Origin: Eutreptiella sp. 'Long Island Sound 2002'
Lineage: Eukaryota; Euglenozoa; Euglenophyceae; Eutreptiales; Eutreptiaceae
Assembly: GCA_964036045.1 (NCBI GenBank)
Contig: OZ038379.1
Location: 185,714,495 to 185,778,494, forward strand
Direction: 5' to 3'
Length of the DNA: 64,000 nucleotides
Numbering within the stretch: position 1 is the first letter of the stretch; each line of letters begins with the position of its first letter. The translations under genes and the position numbers were made by a program. Below, piece by piece: positions 11,258 through 21,175 of the stretch. Below the pieces are notes generated by a model. That model saw only the letters and a program-made list of their open reading frames with translations. It made no database searches and was not told the DNA's origin.

Positions 11258-11260
<3 letters not shown>
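10214..11260. other. G-run-rich non-coding DNA
   Basis: Contains poly-G tracts of 9-15 bases near 10,371, 10,428, 10,560, 10,945-10,980 and 11,050, plus repeats of GGTCTCCCGGG(G)n. Long runs of G explain the Gly-rich shadow ORFs. No gene recognised. Confidence 0.6.
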
Positions 11261-11261
<1 letters not shown>

Positions 11262-11330
<69 letters not shown>

Positions 11331-11331
11331 G
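11262..11331. repeat. (TA)n microsatellite
   Basis: About 34 TA dinucleotides, with one TATGTA interruption near the right end. Confidence 0.97.
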
Positions 11332-11464
11332 GGGTTGGAATGCAGCTGCAAAAGTGTGGTCATAGCAACTCGGGGCGGTGGCCTCGGACCACACCGCCAT
11401 GATGGTACATCACCCCTCCCCGCTTACACCACACTTGCACCAGCCTTCTCCCCAAACGTTTCGA

Positions 11465-11658
11465 GGAATGAAAAAGAAGGGCCTGAGACCAAGATTGATT
11501 CCTTGGAACACTTTCTACGGATCGACCTAAGGAGGGAGGGGCCTAAGACCAAGAGTGGCTCCTTGGAACACTTTCTGCGCATCGACCTAACAGAGGGAGG
11601 GGCCTAAGACCAAGAGTGGCTCCTTGGAACACTTTCTACGCATCGACCTAACAGGGGT
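11465..11658. repeat. 61-bp tandem repeat, three units
   Basis: Units begin GGGCCT(G/A)AGACCAAG at about 11,478, 11,538 and 11,600 and share TCCTTGGAACACTTTCT and GCATCGACCTAA. Confidence 0.9.
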
Positions 11659-11756
11659 AAGGGGGGGGGGGGGCTCCGGCAAACAAGGGCAGAGGAAAAA
11701 GCCCTCATTTAAATAACTCACCTTCACTTGATGAGCTATCAGAATCATCAGCTATC

Positions 11757-12467
11757 AGATTGTCCCGGTTTCCTCAATAGCACCGGACGGTTGGGGCCCA
11801 AAAGAGGGCGGAAATGCTACATCACCCCTGCATTCTCGGGGGTCCCCAACAAAGGGAACAAAATCAGAACTCAAAACCTACGCCGGGGGTCACCCTGATG
11901 CACCACGCAACGAAGCGTGGATTCAAAGATTGTCCCGGTTTCCTCAATAGCACCGGACGGTTGGGGCCCAAAAGAGGGCGGAAGTGCTACATCACCCCTG
12001 CATTCTCGGGGGTCCCCAACAAAGGGAACAAAATCAGAACTCAAAACCTACGCCGGGGGGCACCATGATGCACCACGCAACGAAGCGTGGATTCAAAGAT
12101 TGTCCCGGTTTCCTCAATAGCACCGGACGGTTGGGGCCCAAAAGAGGGCGGAAATGCTACATCACCCCTGCATTCTCGGGGGTCCCCAACAAAGGGAACA
12201 AAATCAGAACTCAAAATCTACGCCGGGGGTCACCCTGATGCACCACGCAACGAAGCGTGGATTCAAAGATTGTCCCGGTTTCCTCAATAGCACCGGACGG
12301 TTGGGGCCCAAAAGAGGGCGGAAATGCTACATCACCCCTGCATTCTCGGGGGTCCCCAACAAAGGGAACAAAATCAGAACTCAAAACCTACGCCGGGGGG
12401 CACCATGATGCACCACGCAACGAAGCGTGGATTCAAAGATTGTCCCGGTTTCCTCAATAGCACCGGA
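11757..12467 (+). repeat. 170-bp satellite, four units plus partial
   Basis: The phrase GATTGTCCCGGTTTCCTC recurs at 11,757, 11,927, 12,097, 12,267 and 12,437, exactly 170 bp apart, with only a few substitutions. Each unit carries CCACGC-AACGAA-GCGTGG (hairpin) and GCTACATCACCCCTGC. The fifth unit breaks off after CAATAGCACCGGAC and continues as the 85-bp satellite. Two further units lie at 54,150-54,480 inside a transposon-like insertion. Confidence 0.95.
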
Positions 12468-12685
12468 CAGAATTGGCCCACTTGTGGGCAAACGGGCTAC
12501 GTCACCCCTGCCGTCTCGGGGATCCCCACCGCTATAGAGCTGGGGGGCAGAATCAGAATTGGCCCACTTGTGGGCAAGGTGGCTACATAACCCCTGCCGC
12601 CTAGGGGATCCCCACCGCCTCAGAGCGGGGGGCAGAATCAGAAAAAGGCCCACAAGTGGGCAAGATGGCTACATAACCCCGTTGG
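12468..12685 (+). repeat. 85-bp satellite, three units (small array)
   Basis: Units with GGCCCACTTGTGGGC or GGCCCACAAGTGGGC, then GGCTACATAACCCC and GGGGATCCCCACCG. The centre of the palindrome is TT in two units and AA in the third. It is joined directly to the 170-bp array. Confidence 0.9.
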
Positions 12686-13218
12686 GCGCCTTTGGCGTCG
12701 GGGCGCCTTCGGCGCCCGTTGGCTCCTTGGGCTCATACCTTTGACAACTAACTGTCGGCCGGAGGCCCCTAGGGGGGGGGGGGGGGTTGTTGGCGTCCTA
12801 GGACCCGCGGAGTCGCCCCCCCCCCCGGGGGTGGGAGTTTGCAAAGGGGGGGGGGGGTAGCTCCAGCCGCGCCTGCCTCTCATGGCCTTCATCGCCATCT
12901 CAGGGGGTGGGGGGGGGGACAGGGTTGGCGCCTTAGAATTCCCCCTGGAATTCTGGGCATTGGGCTCCCGCGCGAGGCATTCCAGGTCCGCAAGGGTCAC
13001 TGACCCTCCAGGACACTCGCCAGCGATGCGCATTCCCCCGCCTACGGGAAACAGATGCGTGTGCACGACTCTGCGCTGGCCAGCAAAGAACGGTGTCACG
13101 CGACAAAAGCAAAGAAAGAAAAGATCTTCAGTGGCATGTCATGGGCACCTTTCACTGTAGCGAAAAAGACAACGAGTAACCGAGTCCAGTCCACTCCACC
13201 TACCCAGCCCCCCCCTTG
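12686..13218. other. no gene recognised
   Basis: Contains GGCGCC-rich sequence (12,680-12,722) and poly-G/poly-C runs at about 12,770, 12,816 and 12,846. Short ORFs only. Confidence 0.4.
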
Positions 13219-13587
13219 TATAAGCTACGCCAAAGTCCCAAATTAATGCGGTCCCTACGCCTACTGTAGCATGGACATGGGCGTAGCTTGCGCGCGACAC
13301 ATACAACTACCAACACTGGGCACCCACGTTCAAAAAGAGAGGATTGCATGGTGAGCTGGTGCAAGAAAGGGGCATATAATGCACAAACATCCCCAAAATC
13401 AGAGCTATCTGGGTCAAGTGGGCAAACACTCACAACAAATGTGTCCATGACTCTATGTGACTCGCAAATCCGTCACCAAACCCATGTCTTATGTGGCTGC
13501 ACTACGTTTGGTACTGAACTAAAATTAGGTCCCAAATTAATACGGTCCCTACGCCTACTGTAGCTTGGACAAGGGCGTAGCTTATAT
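13219..13587. mobile_element. small element with terminal direct repeats (E), copy 1
   Basis: About 60 bp around CGGTCCCTACGCCTACTGTAGC occurs at both ends (13,219-13,287 and 13,528-13,587). The core contains AAAAAGAGAGGATTGCATGG and a minus-strand frame reading DSSDFGDVCALYAPFLHQLT that stays open in the other copies. Four more copies lie in the 34.9-63.9 kb units. It resembles a miniature terminal-repeat retroelement, but no primer-binding site or target duplication was identified. Confidence 0.45.
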
Positions 13588-13899
13588 AAGGGGGGGGGGG
13601 GGTACGGTCCTACGACTGTATTCTGGTCGGTACAAGGCAGCTGGGCATGCCACCAGGCACCAGGCAAGACTTCAAGACGTGACACAGCATCCCCCCCCCC
13701 CCATCCAGAAACCGGGGTTGAAGGCAAGTGACGGAGGGGGCGGGGGCGGTTATGAAGGATTCGGCGTCGCAGTCAGGACGTTTGGGGTCAGGCGTGTGAG
13801 ATTGACGAGGCCGATTCGTGGACTTGGACTGGGCTGAACTGACACACCACCGGCACAGAAACACGAGCCATGGCCATGGGAACGAAAGGGGACTGTGGT

Positions 13900-14180
13900 G
13901 GACTCGGCTGCTCTGAGCAGACCCCAGTCTTCGCAGGCACGGCACCACCCAGCCTCCCCCTCCCCCGCCCCCCCTCCGCCGCCGTCCACAGCGACAGCCA
14001 CGGGGGTTGGGAGGGTGAAACAGCGGGACGGGACGGGGGAGGGAGGGGGCACGGGCATGTGGGGCGTCGCCCGCGCTTGTGGGCGTGGGGGGATGCGTGC
14101 CTTGCGGGGTCCCCCGTCGCGGTCACATGACTCACAAGGGTCGGAAACTGAGCGGCTGGATGACCCCAGGGGCTCAGGGG
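13900..14180. repeat. dispersed repeat Z, copy 1
   Basis: CACGGCACCACCCAGCCTCC ... GTCGCGGTCACATGACTCAC ... GAGCGGCTGGATGACCCCAG. Two more copies lie at 14,877-15,190 and 17,935-18,290. Pyrimidine-rich on the + strand at its left side. Confidence 0.85.
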
Positions 14181-14876
14181 GCGGTCACATGGGTAGTGCC
14201 GTTGTGACTTCACAGGCCAACTCATCCAGCAATGGCCTCACAACCCGCACCATCATCTCACGTTCCGGACGGGTCGGACTGGGTCACCGTGCTCAGAGGC
14301 CGTCACCCGAATCCCTCTATCCCCAACAGAGCGTGCGCTTGGGGCGGGGATTGCCCACCCACCCCCAAATGTCGCTATCCGCAAGAGCCGCTGCGTGACA
14401 CCAGACGCCCCATATCGACACACAGCGCCGTTTGCGTAAAGGAGATGGCGAATCCAACCAACCCCTGAACAGCGCACTGGACGATGAGAGGGGGGGTGGA
14501 GGACGAATCGAGACTCGGGAAAACCGAACAACATCTCTGAGCTGCGCCACGAGGCATGTTCACGTGTTCCATTCCGCGGATCGGCGCATCAGGGCGTGAC
14601 AAGGATCCCGATGTGGCAGCAGCGCACGCGACCCCGTCAACCCCGCGCAGCCCCCCACAACCCGCGGCGCAACACGACCCGAGAGTGCCGAGAGTGCACT
14701 ATCCGTGAACAGCTGCGCGTTGATCTGGTCCGGTTCAATGGCGGAAACCGCTCAGCATTGGGACGTGGGTGTTTTGCGGGTTGTGACGTGCGGATCGACC
14801 ACCAGCCGCAATGCTCTACCGCGCCGACGTCCATGGGTGGATAAAACAGGTTTGCGCGCGGGGGTGGGGGTTTCGT
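14181..14876. other. no gene recognised
   Basis: Short overlapping ORFs on both strands between two copies of repeat Z; no domain or RNA seen. Confidence 0.4.
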
Positions 14877-15190
14877 TGGAGCCCCTTTTCCAGACCCTCC
14901 CCTCCTCAGGGCTCCCCCAGGGCCGACGGGGGAGGCTGGGAGGGGGGGGGGGGCAGTCTTCGCAGGCACGGCACCACCCAGCCTCCCCCTCCCCCGCCCC
15001 CCCTCCGCCGCCGTCCACAGCGATAGCCGCGGGGGAGGGAGGGGGCACGGGCATGCGGGCGACGCCCGCGCGTGTGGGCGCGGGGGGATGCGCGCCCTGC
15101 GGGGTCCCCCGTCGCGGTCACATGACTCACAAGCGTCGGAAACTGAGCGGCTGGATGACCCCAGGGGAGGTCCAGAGGTGCCCCGACACA
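14877..15190. repeat. dispersed repeat Z, copy 2
   Basis: Same order of blocks as copy 1, with an extra left part starting CCCCTTTTCCAGACCCTCC that is shared with copy 3. Confidence 0.88.
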
Positions 15191-15682
15191 CATAACTCAA
15201 AATGATGCCCCACGATGCTCTGATCATTTTGAGGGATGTATCGTGGGGGGGGAACGTTCTTGCGAAAACAAATGCTTCCGGGCGGCTTCGCGGCGCAGGG
15301 GGTGAGTCACCGTCCCAAAGGCCAGTCAGCAATACCCGCCCCCTGCACCACCAGAACTGAGTAGGAGCGTGCGGCGTGCAGCGCGTGGCTCAGTAGGACC
15401 CTACTCCATCTGATCATCTCTGAGCTGGCAGACGCTAGTAGTGGCAAGACTGGTTCGAACCCTTCAGGCTTCTTCGTGTGCGCTCCCTCCTGCCGTGAGG
15501 GCACGGGCTGGCTCCCCTCGCTGTTCGTCCGGGCTTCTAGACTAGCCTCTCGGGCCTAGCCCGTCACCCGAGCCCCGTTTGCAACCCCTACCCCCGCCTT
15601 CCGGGGGCTCGAATGCCCACCTTTTGGCAATACCTCCAAAGGACTGCCGAATGGCCCTGCCCTGCGGCCGCTGCACGGGGCC
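15191..15682. other. 3' flank of the flavocytochrome gene
   Basis: No ORF of note. GACTGGTTCGAACCC at about 15,449 is a B-box-like word without a convincing A box. Any polyadenylation site of the minus-strand gene would lie here, but none was recognised. Confidence 0.35.
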
Positions 15683-18600
15683 TCACCAATCGAACTTCTC
15701 GGCGTGAAACCGCAGGCCGTACTCGCGGCACACGGCCGACAGGGCGGCCATCACCTGCTCCGACCCCCCGCAGTACAGCACGCCCCAGGACGCCAGCATG
15801 CCCGCCCCCCCCACCGCCTCCAGGAACTCCGGCTTGTCCATCGCCGCGCGGCTCACCGCGTCCATGCTGCCGAGGAGGCCGCACGCGCCCTCGCCGGGGC
15901 GGGGGAGCGCGTCCCACGGCGACCCCTTGGCGCCCCCCACCCGCTGCGCGTCGCTGGCGCGGCACAGGGACAGGTTGGCGACGCTCTCCTCGTCCCCGCT
16001 CCCGTCCGCCGAGACGTACTCGATGTTCGAGAGGTCGCTGGTGCGCGGCCCGTCGCGGCCCGCCCGCGCGCGCGCGCCGCGGAAGGACACGGCGCGGGGG
16101 GGGCGGTCGGCGCTGCGCAGGCTGCCGCTCACCGCGGACCCCGTCTCGACGGACTCCACGAGGGTCGCGTGCGCGGCGCCGCCGCGGTCGGCCTGCGGGT
16201 CCCACAAATTGGGGGACGACTCCGCGCGGACCGGGTCGCGCACGAGCGGGGGCGCGATCGACCGCAGATCCCCCGCTCGGGGCTCGCCCAGCGCCGCCGC
16301 GGCGTCCCCCGGTCCGCTCCAATGCCCCCGAAACACCTCCTCCGGCGTCCCCCAGGTCACGGGGCGCTCGAGCGTGGACGCAGGGGTCGCCTCGCTGCAG
16401 TCGACTTCGGTCGCGGGCCGAGCGAGCGACGGGAGCGGGGTCAGCGGCCTGAAGCAGCCGGCGGCCGGGCTCTGCGACAGCGCGCCCCACAGCGACGCCT
16501 TGGACGCGGGAGCGCGGCGCAGGGACTGGCACGACCGCGCGCGCGCGGCGGGCGGCCTGCCGGGCTCGGGCCGGGGGCTCGGGGCGCTGCCGTTGTAGAA
16601 CGACACCGGCCGTTGGTTGAACGAGCTCATCCACAGCTCGACCCTCTCGGTGTGCCCCGGGGAGGGGCACGCATGGAACGCCACGAAGTCGTCCTTGCTG
16701 ATCCGACCATCTTGATCCATATCCAGCAGCCGGATCTGTGAGGGGCGGACGCCCAAGGGGTCCGCGGGCTTTCAATTGGGGGCGGGGGGGGGGCGGGGGT
16801 CGATAGAGCCCTCTGGCTAGACCCCTCCCTCCCCCAAAAAAGGGCTCAATTGACGGGACCCCACAATCCTAACAAGACTGACCCCCGGGCCTCGGAGGTG
16901 ACCCAGACCCAAAATGCGGCAAAAATGAAAATGGGTTTTTTGGAATCAGCGCGTCGAGGGGGTCCAGAAAAGTCATCATTTGCCATATTTTTGGTGAAAA
17001 ATTTTTTGACTATTTTCAATGCTCAAAAAAACTTTTGGCGCCTTCGGTGCCAGAGTTCAAAATAACTGATTAATAGTCCTGTCAATTGAGCCCTTTTCGC
17101 AGACCCCCCCTCCCCCAGTTTGTTGGGGCTCTATTGACCCCCCCCTGTGTGACATTCCGTCTGGTTGTTGTCTCTTTACGGGGCCCTGGACAGTCACCCG
17201 TTCTTCCCTTCGCATGTTGCGTCGGGTCGCTGCGTTCTGACGGCCGCTGCGGCCGGTGCTCTTGCTGGTGTCGTTTCCGCGTTCGCGGAGCCCAGTGACC
17301 CCCCCCCCCTCAGTTGAAAACCCGACTTCCCAATGGGGGTCGGCGCGCTTCAGCCAATGCCCGCGGTCAGCACCCGGTCAGGGGCCGGGCTCAGCTTCGT
17401 GTTGCACCTGGCGCAATGTGGCAGCCCCCCTCCCTCCCCCCGAGGGGGGAGGGGGGGTTCCCCTGTCCCCGTTCGTGGGCCGAGCCTGCCCCCCAGCCGC
17501 CCTCGCCCTTCCCCGGCTGTTCTCTCCTTTTCCCCGCCTTGCACCGCCTCAGCCCGCCCTCAAATCCACAACTCAGTAGGAATCTGCTGCATCCCGTGCA
17601 TGGCTCAGTAGGGACCAGCCCCGCCTGATTGTATCTGGCTTGGCGGGTACCAGTTGCAGGTCTGCCCCGACTGCTGTGTGTCGCCTGCCCTAATAATCAG
17701 GAGCGCGTTGTCTTCCCCCTGACACTGCATTGCAAGGGCTTCGGGGGAGCGGACAATAGTGTCCTTGCAATACGACCTCGACGAGGTGAAGGGCCTTGTC
17801 GCTTGTCGAAGAAATGGCACACGACCACACCCTCCTCCCCATCGAGCGCCCCCAAGCAAGCTACACGTGGCACTTCACCAATCCATGGTCGTAAATCGCC
17901 AGGGCAGCAGGGCGCCACGCCGGCCCGTGAAGCGGGGAGCCCCTTTTCCAGACCCTCCCCTCCTCAGGGCTCCCCCAGGGCCGACGGGGGAGGCTGGGGG
18001 GGGGGGGGCAGTCTTCAGAGGCACGGCACCGCCCAGCCTCCCCCTCCCCCGTCCCCCCCTCCGCTGCCGTCCACAGCGACAGCCGCGGGGGGTGGGAGGG
18101 TGGAACAGCGGGACGGGACGGGGGAGGGAGGGGGCACGGGCATGCGGGGCGTCGCCCGCGCTTGTGGGCGCGGGGGGATGCGCGCCTTGCGGGGTCCCCC
18201 GTCGCGGTCACATGACTCACAAGCGTCGGAAACTGAGCGGCTGGATGACCCCAGGGGAGGTCCAGAGGTGCCCCGCCACACATGGGAGGGTGGAACAGCG
18301 GCACGGGACGGGGGAGGGAGGGGGCACGGGCATGAAGTGGTCCCCGGGGCCCGCGAACTGGTCCCGTCGGCCCTTGCCCAATCTCAAGCCGGGATGCCAG
18401 AGTGATTCTCGGGGGTGCCAACCGTCGTCAATTTGTGGCCAGTGCCTGGCATACGCCGACACACCAACGATGGTGGCCTAGGGCGCCGGCTGCAAGTTGG
18501 GGGCCTTCCCAAAACTCGCCCGGCCGTGTTTCAATTTTCTCTGTCCCCTCAGCTTTGCGGTCGCTGCTTTGTGTGCCGCTACCCCATTTCGATGCAACTC

Positions 18601-20934
18601 CTCTGCATTTCTTGAGCCACGCATACAACGCTTCTGTCCCCCATTCCATACTGCCCGCCCCCCCAGCGCATCTTGCACACCTTCCGAGTCGCTGTTGTAC
18701 GACCGGGTGGTGCACACGCAGCGCAGGGTGACCGGAGCGGTTGGGAAGGCGGTTGGAGGGGGTTGGCACAACGGTTGCGGGCGGTTGCGAATGCCGTTGT
18801 GGGGCGGATACTACTCAGTGGTGCATAGTACAGGGCTGTTTTTTTGACGGGACCGGCATTGCCCTTGCCCCGCCTCACCGCACAAGCACGCCCGGCACGC
18901 ACGCGCACACCAGGCGGGGATCCAGCCCAGGGCCCAGCTTCTCCGGCATGACGATCAAATCCAAAACGGTCGCGAAGTCGGCGCTCTCGATGTGGGTGCC
19001 GCTCTGCGTGCTCTGCATCAGGATCTCCTACAGCTGCTCCACGGTGAAGTGGAAACAGAGCCGCTGGATCGACTTCCAGATCAGGTCCTCGGGCCCCTGC
19101 GGCTCCGCCCGCAGCTCCGCGTCCAAGGCCCGGGCGCGGCGCTCAAAGTCCAAAGCCTCGTTGACCATGTTCTCTGGCAGCCCCTCCGCGGTCTCGATGC
19201 CGTAGATGATCCACCGGATCACGTCCATCGTCTCGGCGTTGTTGTGGTCCAGCTCCGGCCGGCCCTCAAGGAGCAGGACGTTCGGCGGGAGCGCTGTGCC
19301 CAGGACGATGGGTTCTTTGCCCGTGTAGAAGATTAGGTACCAGGCTTCGCTGTCGAAGACCACCTGCCAGGGATGCATTGGAAGGGGGGTGGCACCCCCC
19401 ACAGGGCGCCCAGCCTATGCCCAGCCATTGTCCCCCGAACGCCAAGTGCCAGCTTCAATGGCATCTGTAACCGACAGTAACCGCCCCCAACCGCTTCGGC
19501 AACCTCCTCCAACCGCCCGTCTAACCGCCTCTGAGGCCCCTTCCCTTCGAATGCATCCCTCGCCACCTGCTCCAAGTAGAACTGGACCAGCGCGGGGTCC
19601 CGGCAGCTCCACACCAAGTTCACCTTGCGCGACGCGGCGTAGTGGTGGATGACGTCCAGCGCCGGGGTGATCCCGATGCCGCTGGCCACGAGGATGAGGT
19701 TGTCGAACTCGAGGGCGGTGTGGTAGGGGGACGCGTAGGGGCCGGCGACCCAGCACGGGCGCTGGGTGTCCCGCTCCGTCAGGCTGTTGTGGAGGGCCCG
19801 GGTCCAGTCGCCCACGCTGCTGATGTGCACGCACGAGCGGGAGCGGTCCGTGGGGTCCGCGAAGAGGGAGAAGGCGTGCCACTGCCCTGTGGTGAGCCAC
19901 GGGACGCAGAGCAGGATGTACCCGCCGCGGTCGAACCCTTTGGGGTTGTCGAAGCGGAGCTGGACGCCGGTCTTCAGGCAGGTGAACTGGCACGTTTCGA
20001 TCATGTAGGTCTTGAACAGGAGTCCGTAGAGCACGTCCAACCCGTACAACTGTGGGAAGAGGGGGAGGCTTGGCCCTGCCGAGTGATCGACGGAGGGGGG
20101 TGAGGGTCGGAGGAAGAGCACGGCCCGGGTGTGAGAGGGAGGGAGGGTCGGAGGAGGAGCATGGCACGGGTGTGAGAGGGAGGGAGGGTCGGAGGAAGAG
20201 CATGGCACGGGCGTGAGAGGGAGGGAGGGTCGGAGGAGGAGCACTGCGCGGGTGTATACCAGCAACACCGTGAGCATTATCCAAAAAATGTTCACAGCGG
20301 GGGCGTGCAGGGCCACCGCAATGCCAAACACCCAGGCCAGGTGGTGCATGCCCTTGCGGACCTCCCACGACAGGCGCCGCCGCAGGGCAGGGACGAGCAT
20401 CGGCAGGACGATGAAGGGGGTCACGGCGAGCGCGATGAGGCCGGTGACGCCCGTGACCCGCGTCCCCAGGAAGGCGAGGTTGCCCTGGAGGCCCCAGCGG
20501 ACGATGTGCGGGACGGTGTGCAGCAGCAGGCTGTTCCAGGCCAGGTACGTACCCAGGGAGACGTGGAGGTTGTGGAGGTCGTAGAAGGGGATGTAGTTGG
20601 AGATGAACGTAGTGGCGAAGAACGTGCGGAGGTTGTTGCACTTGGACGCGAACACCAGCACGAGGGCGGGGTACATCCAGTAGGCGGACACCCGGCTGAT
20701 GGCGAGGAGGACCACCGTGTACCATTCCTCGGCGCACACGGTGTCCCTGGGGCAGATGGTTCCGTCGTTCTCGACCAGCGTGACGGTGCTGAGCCCGATG
20801 CTCCAGAGGACGCAGAGCAGCTCCGCCAGGCGCACCGCCCACCAGAAGCGGCGCTCCATCCGCGAGACGATGCGCTGTTCCGTTTTCTGGCGCAGGAACT
20901 TCCCCTTTGGGCCCATCATTTGCGGGGGGAGCAT
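15683..20934 (-). CDS. NADPH oxidase/ferric reductase-type flavocytochrome with EF-hand insertion
   Basis: Four exons with GT-AG borders and phase 0 joins: 20,934-20,260, 20,049-19,567, 19,363-18,911 and 16,735-15,683 (about 887 codons). Exon 1 gives a ferric-reductase membrane domain; heme-ligand His pairs (LHVSLG...LLLH, 14 residues between; MHH...LH, 12 between) are visible. Exon 2 has the FAD motif WHAFSL and the NADPH motif VASGIGITP. Exon 3 has YLIFYTGK and LLLEGRPELD. Exon 4 ends WGVLYCGG ... FHAEKFDW, the family C-terminus. Between GRPELD and YCGG lie about 410 extra residues with an EF-hand loop DMDQDGRISKDD and a Ser/Pro-rich stretch. Predicted role: electron transfer from NADPH across a membrane to oxygen or ferric iron, probably Ca2+-tuned. 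Oddity: in-frame TAG at 19,030-19,028. The true start may lie in an upstream exon, since CTGTGCAG|ACC (20,945) looks like an acceptor. Confidence 0.78.
16795..17150. mobile_element. fold-back / MITE-like element in intron
   Basis: The left end GGGGGTCGATAGAGCCC ... AAAAGGGCTCAATTGACGGG is matched in reverse complement by CTGTCAATTGAGCCCTTTT ... GGGGCTCTATTGACCCCCCC at 17,083-17,150. The arms are about 65 bp; the spacer is AT-rich and non-coding. Confidence 0.65.
17145..17305. repeat. intronic dispersed repeat Y, copy 1
   Basis: GTGTGACATTCCGTC, then ACGGGGCCCTGGACAGTCAC, CGCATGTTGCGTCGGGTCGC and GTTCGCGGAGCCCAGT. Copy 2 is at 21,020-21,175, about 90% identical by eye. Confidence 0.9.
17306..17934. 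other. intronic filler
   Basis: Part of the 2.2-kb intron; G/C-rich with short shadow ORFs in several frames. No domain seen. Confidence 0.4.
17935..18290. repeat. dispersed repeat Z, copy 3
   Basis: Matches 14,877-15,190 along its length. A further partial copy of its GGGAGGGTGGAACAGCGG block follows at 18,285-18,335. Confidence 0.88.
19028..19030 (-). other. in-frame TAG inside exon 3 of the flavocytochrome
   Basis: The frame reads HFTVEQL-TAG-EILMQSTQSG and stays coding-like for 39 more codons to the donor after DPRL. Joining to the next exon then gives a continuous EF-hand. A C-to-T change in CAG (Gln) would produce it. Confidence 0.75.
19364..19566 (-). other. 203-bp intron of the flavocytochrome gene
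   Basis: Donor GAGCAG|GTGGCGAG, acceptor CCCTGGCAG|GTGGTC. It holds repeat X copy 1 (about 19,410-19,545), rich in CAACCGCC words, shared with 21,745-21,890. Confidence 0.7.
20050..20259 (-). other. 210-bp intron with 41-bp minisatellite
   Basis: Donor TTGCTG|GTATAC, acceptor TTCCCACAG|TTGTAC. Four 41-bp units start GGGTCGGAGGA at 20,104, 20,145, 20,186 and 20,227 (+ strand). The last runs up to the donor, so the array abuts the exon. The length is a multiple of three, so the intron reads open (PSLSHP-type translation). Confidence 0.75.
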
Positions 20935-21019
20935 CGCTCTCGGGTCTGCACAGCGGAGTATGCGGGGGACGGCAGAGGGGCAGGGCAGCGATGCATTGGA
21001 AGGGGGGGAGGTGCCCCCC

Positions 21020-21175
21020 CGTGTGACATTCCGTCGGGGTGTTTTTCCTCTACGGGGCCCTGGACAGTCACCCGTTCTCCCCTTCGCATGTTGCGTCGGG
21101 TCGCTGCGTTCTGTCGGCCGCTGCGGCCGGTGCTCCCGCTGGTGTCGTTTCGGCGTTCGCGGAGCCCAGTAGTTG
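21020..21175. repeat. dispersed repeat Y, copy 2
   Basis: Second copy of 17,145-17,305. It lies just upstream of the likely acceptor of the first recognised flavocytochrome exon. Confidence 0.9.

Larger units (their letters stand above)
16736..18910 (-). other. 2.2-kb intron of the flavocytochrome gene
   Basis: Donor CGCCTG|GTGTGCG and acceptor CCCTCACAG|ATCCGG. It contains a fold-back element (16,795-17,150), a repeat shared with 21,020-21,175, repeat Z copy 3 and G/C-rich filler. Gene sense is minus, so these repeats have mixed orientation to the transcript. Confidence 0.65.

Noticed and set aside
13219-13587. LTR retrotransposon or solo LTR
   Set aside because: Terminal repeats are only about 60 bp, lack clear TG...CA ends, and no target duplication or primer-binding site was seen; left as an unclassified element.
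15588-16775. 395-codon minus ORF and 279/345-codon plus ORFs over the last flavocytochrome exon
   Set aside because: They are Arg/Pro/Gly-rich shadows caused by high GC. Only the frame ending WGVLYCGG...EKFDW has recognisable motifs and joins the upstream exons.
19415-20842. 475-codon minus ORF in another frame over the flavocytochrome
   Set aside because: Pro/Arg/His-rich shadow of exons 1-2; no motifs.
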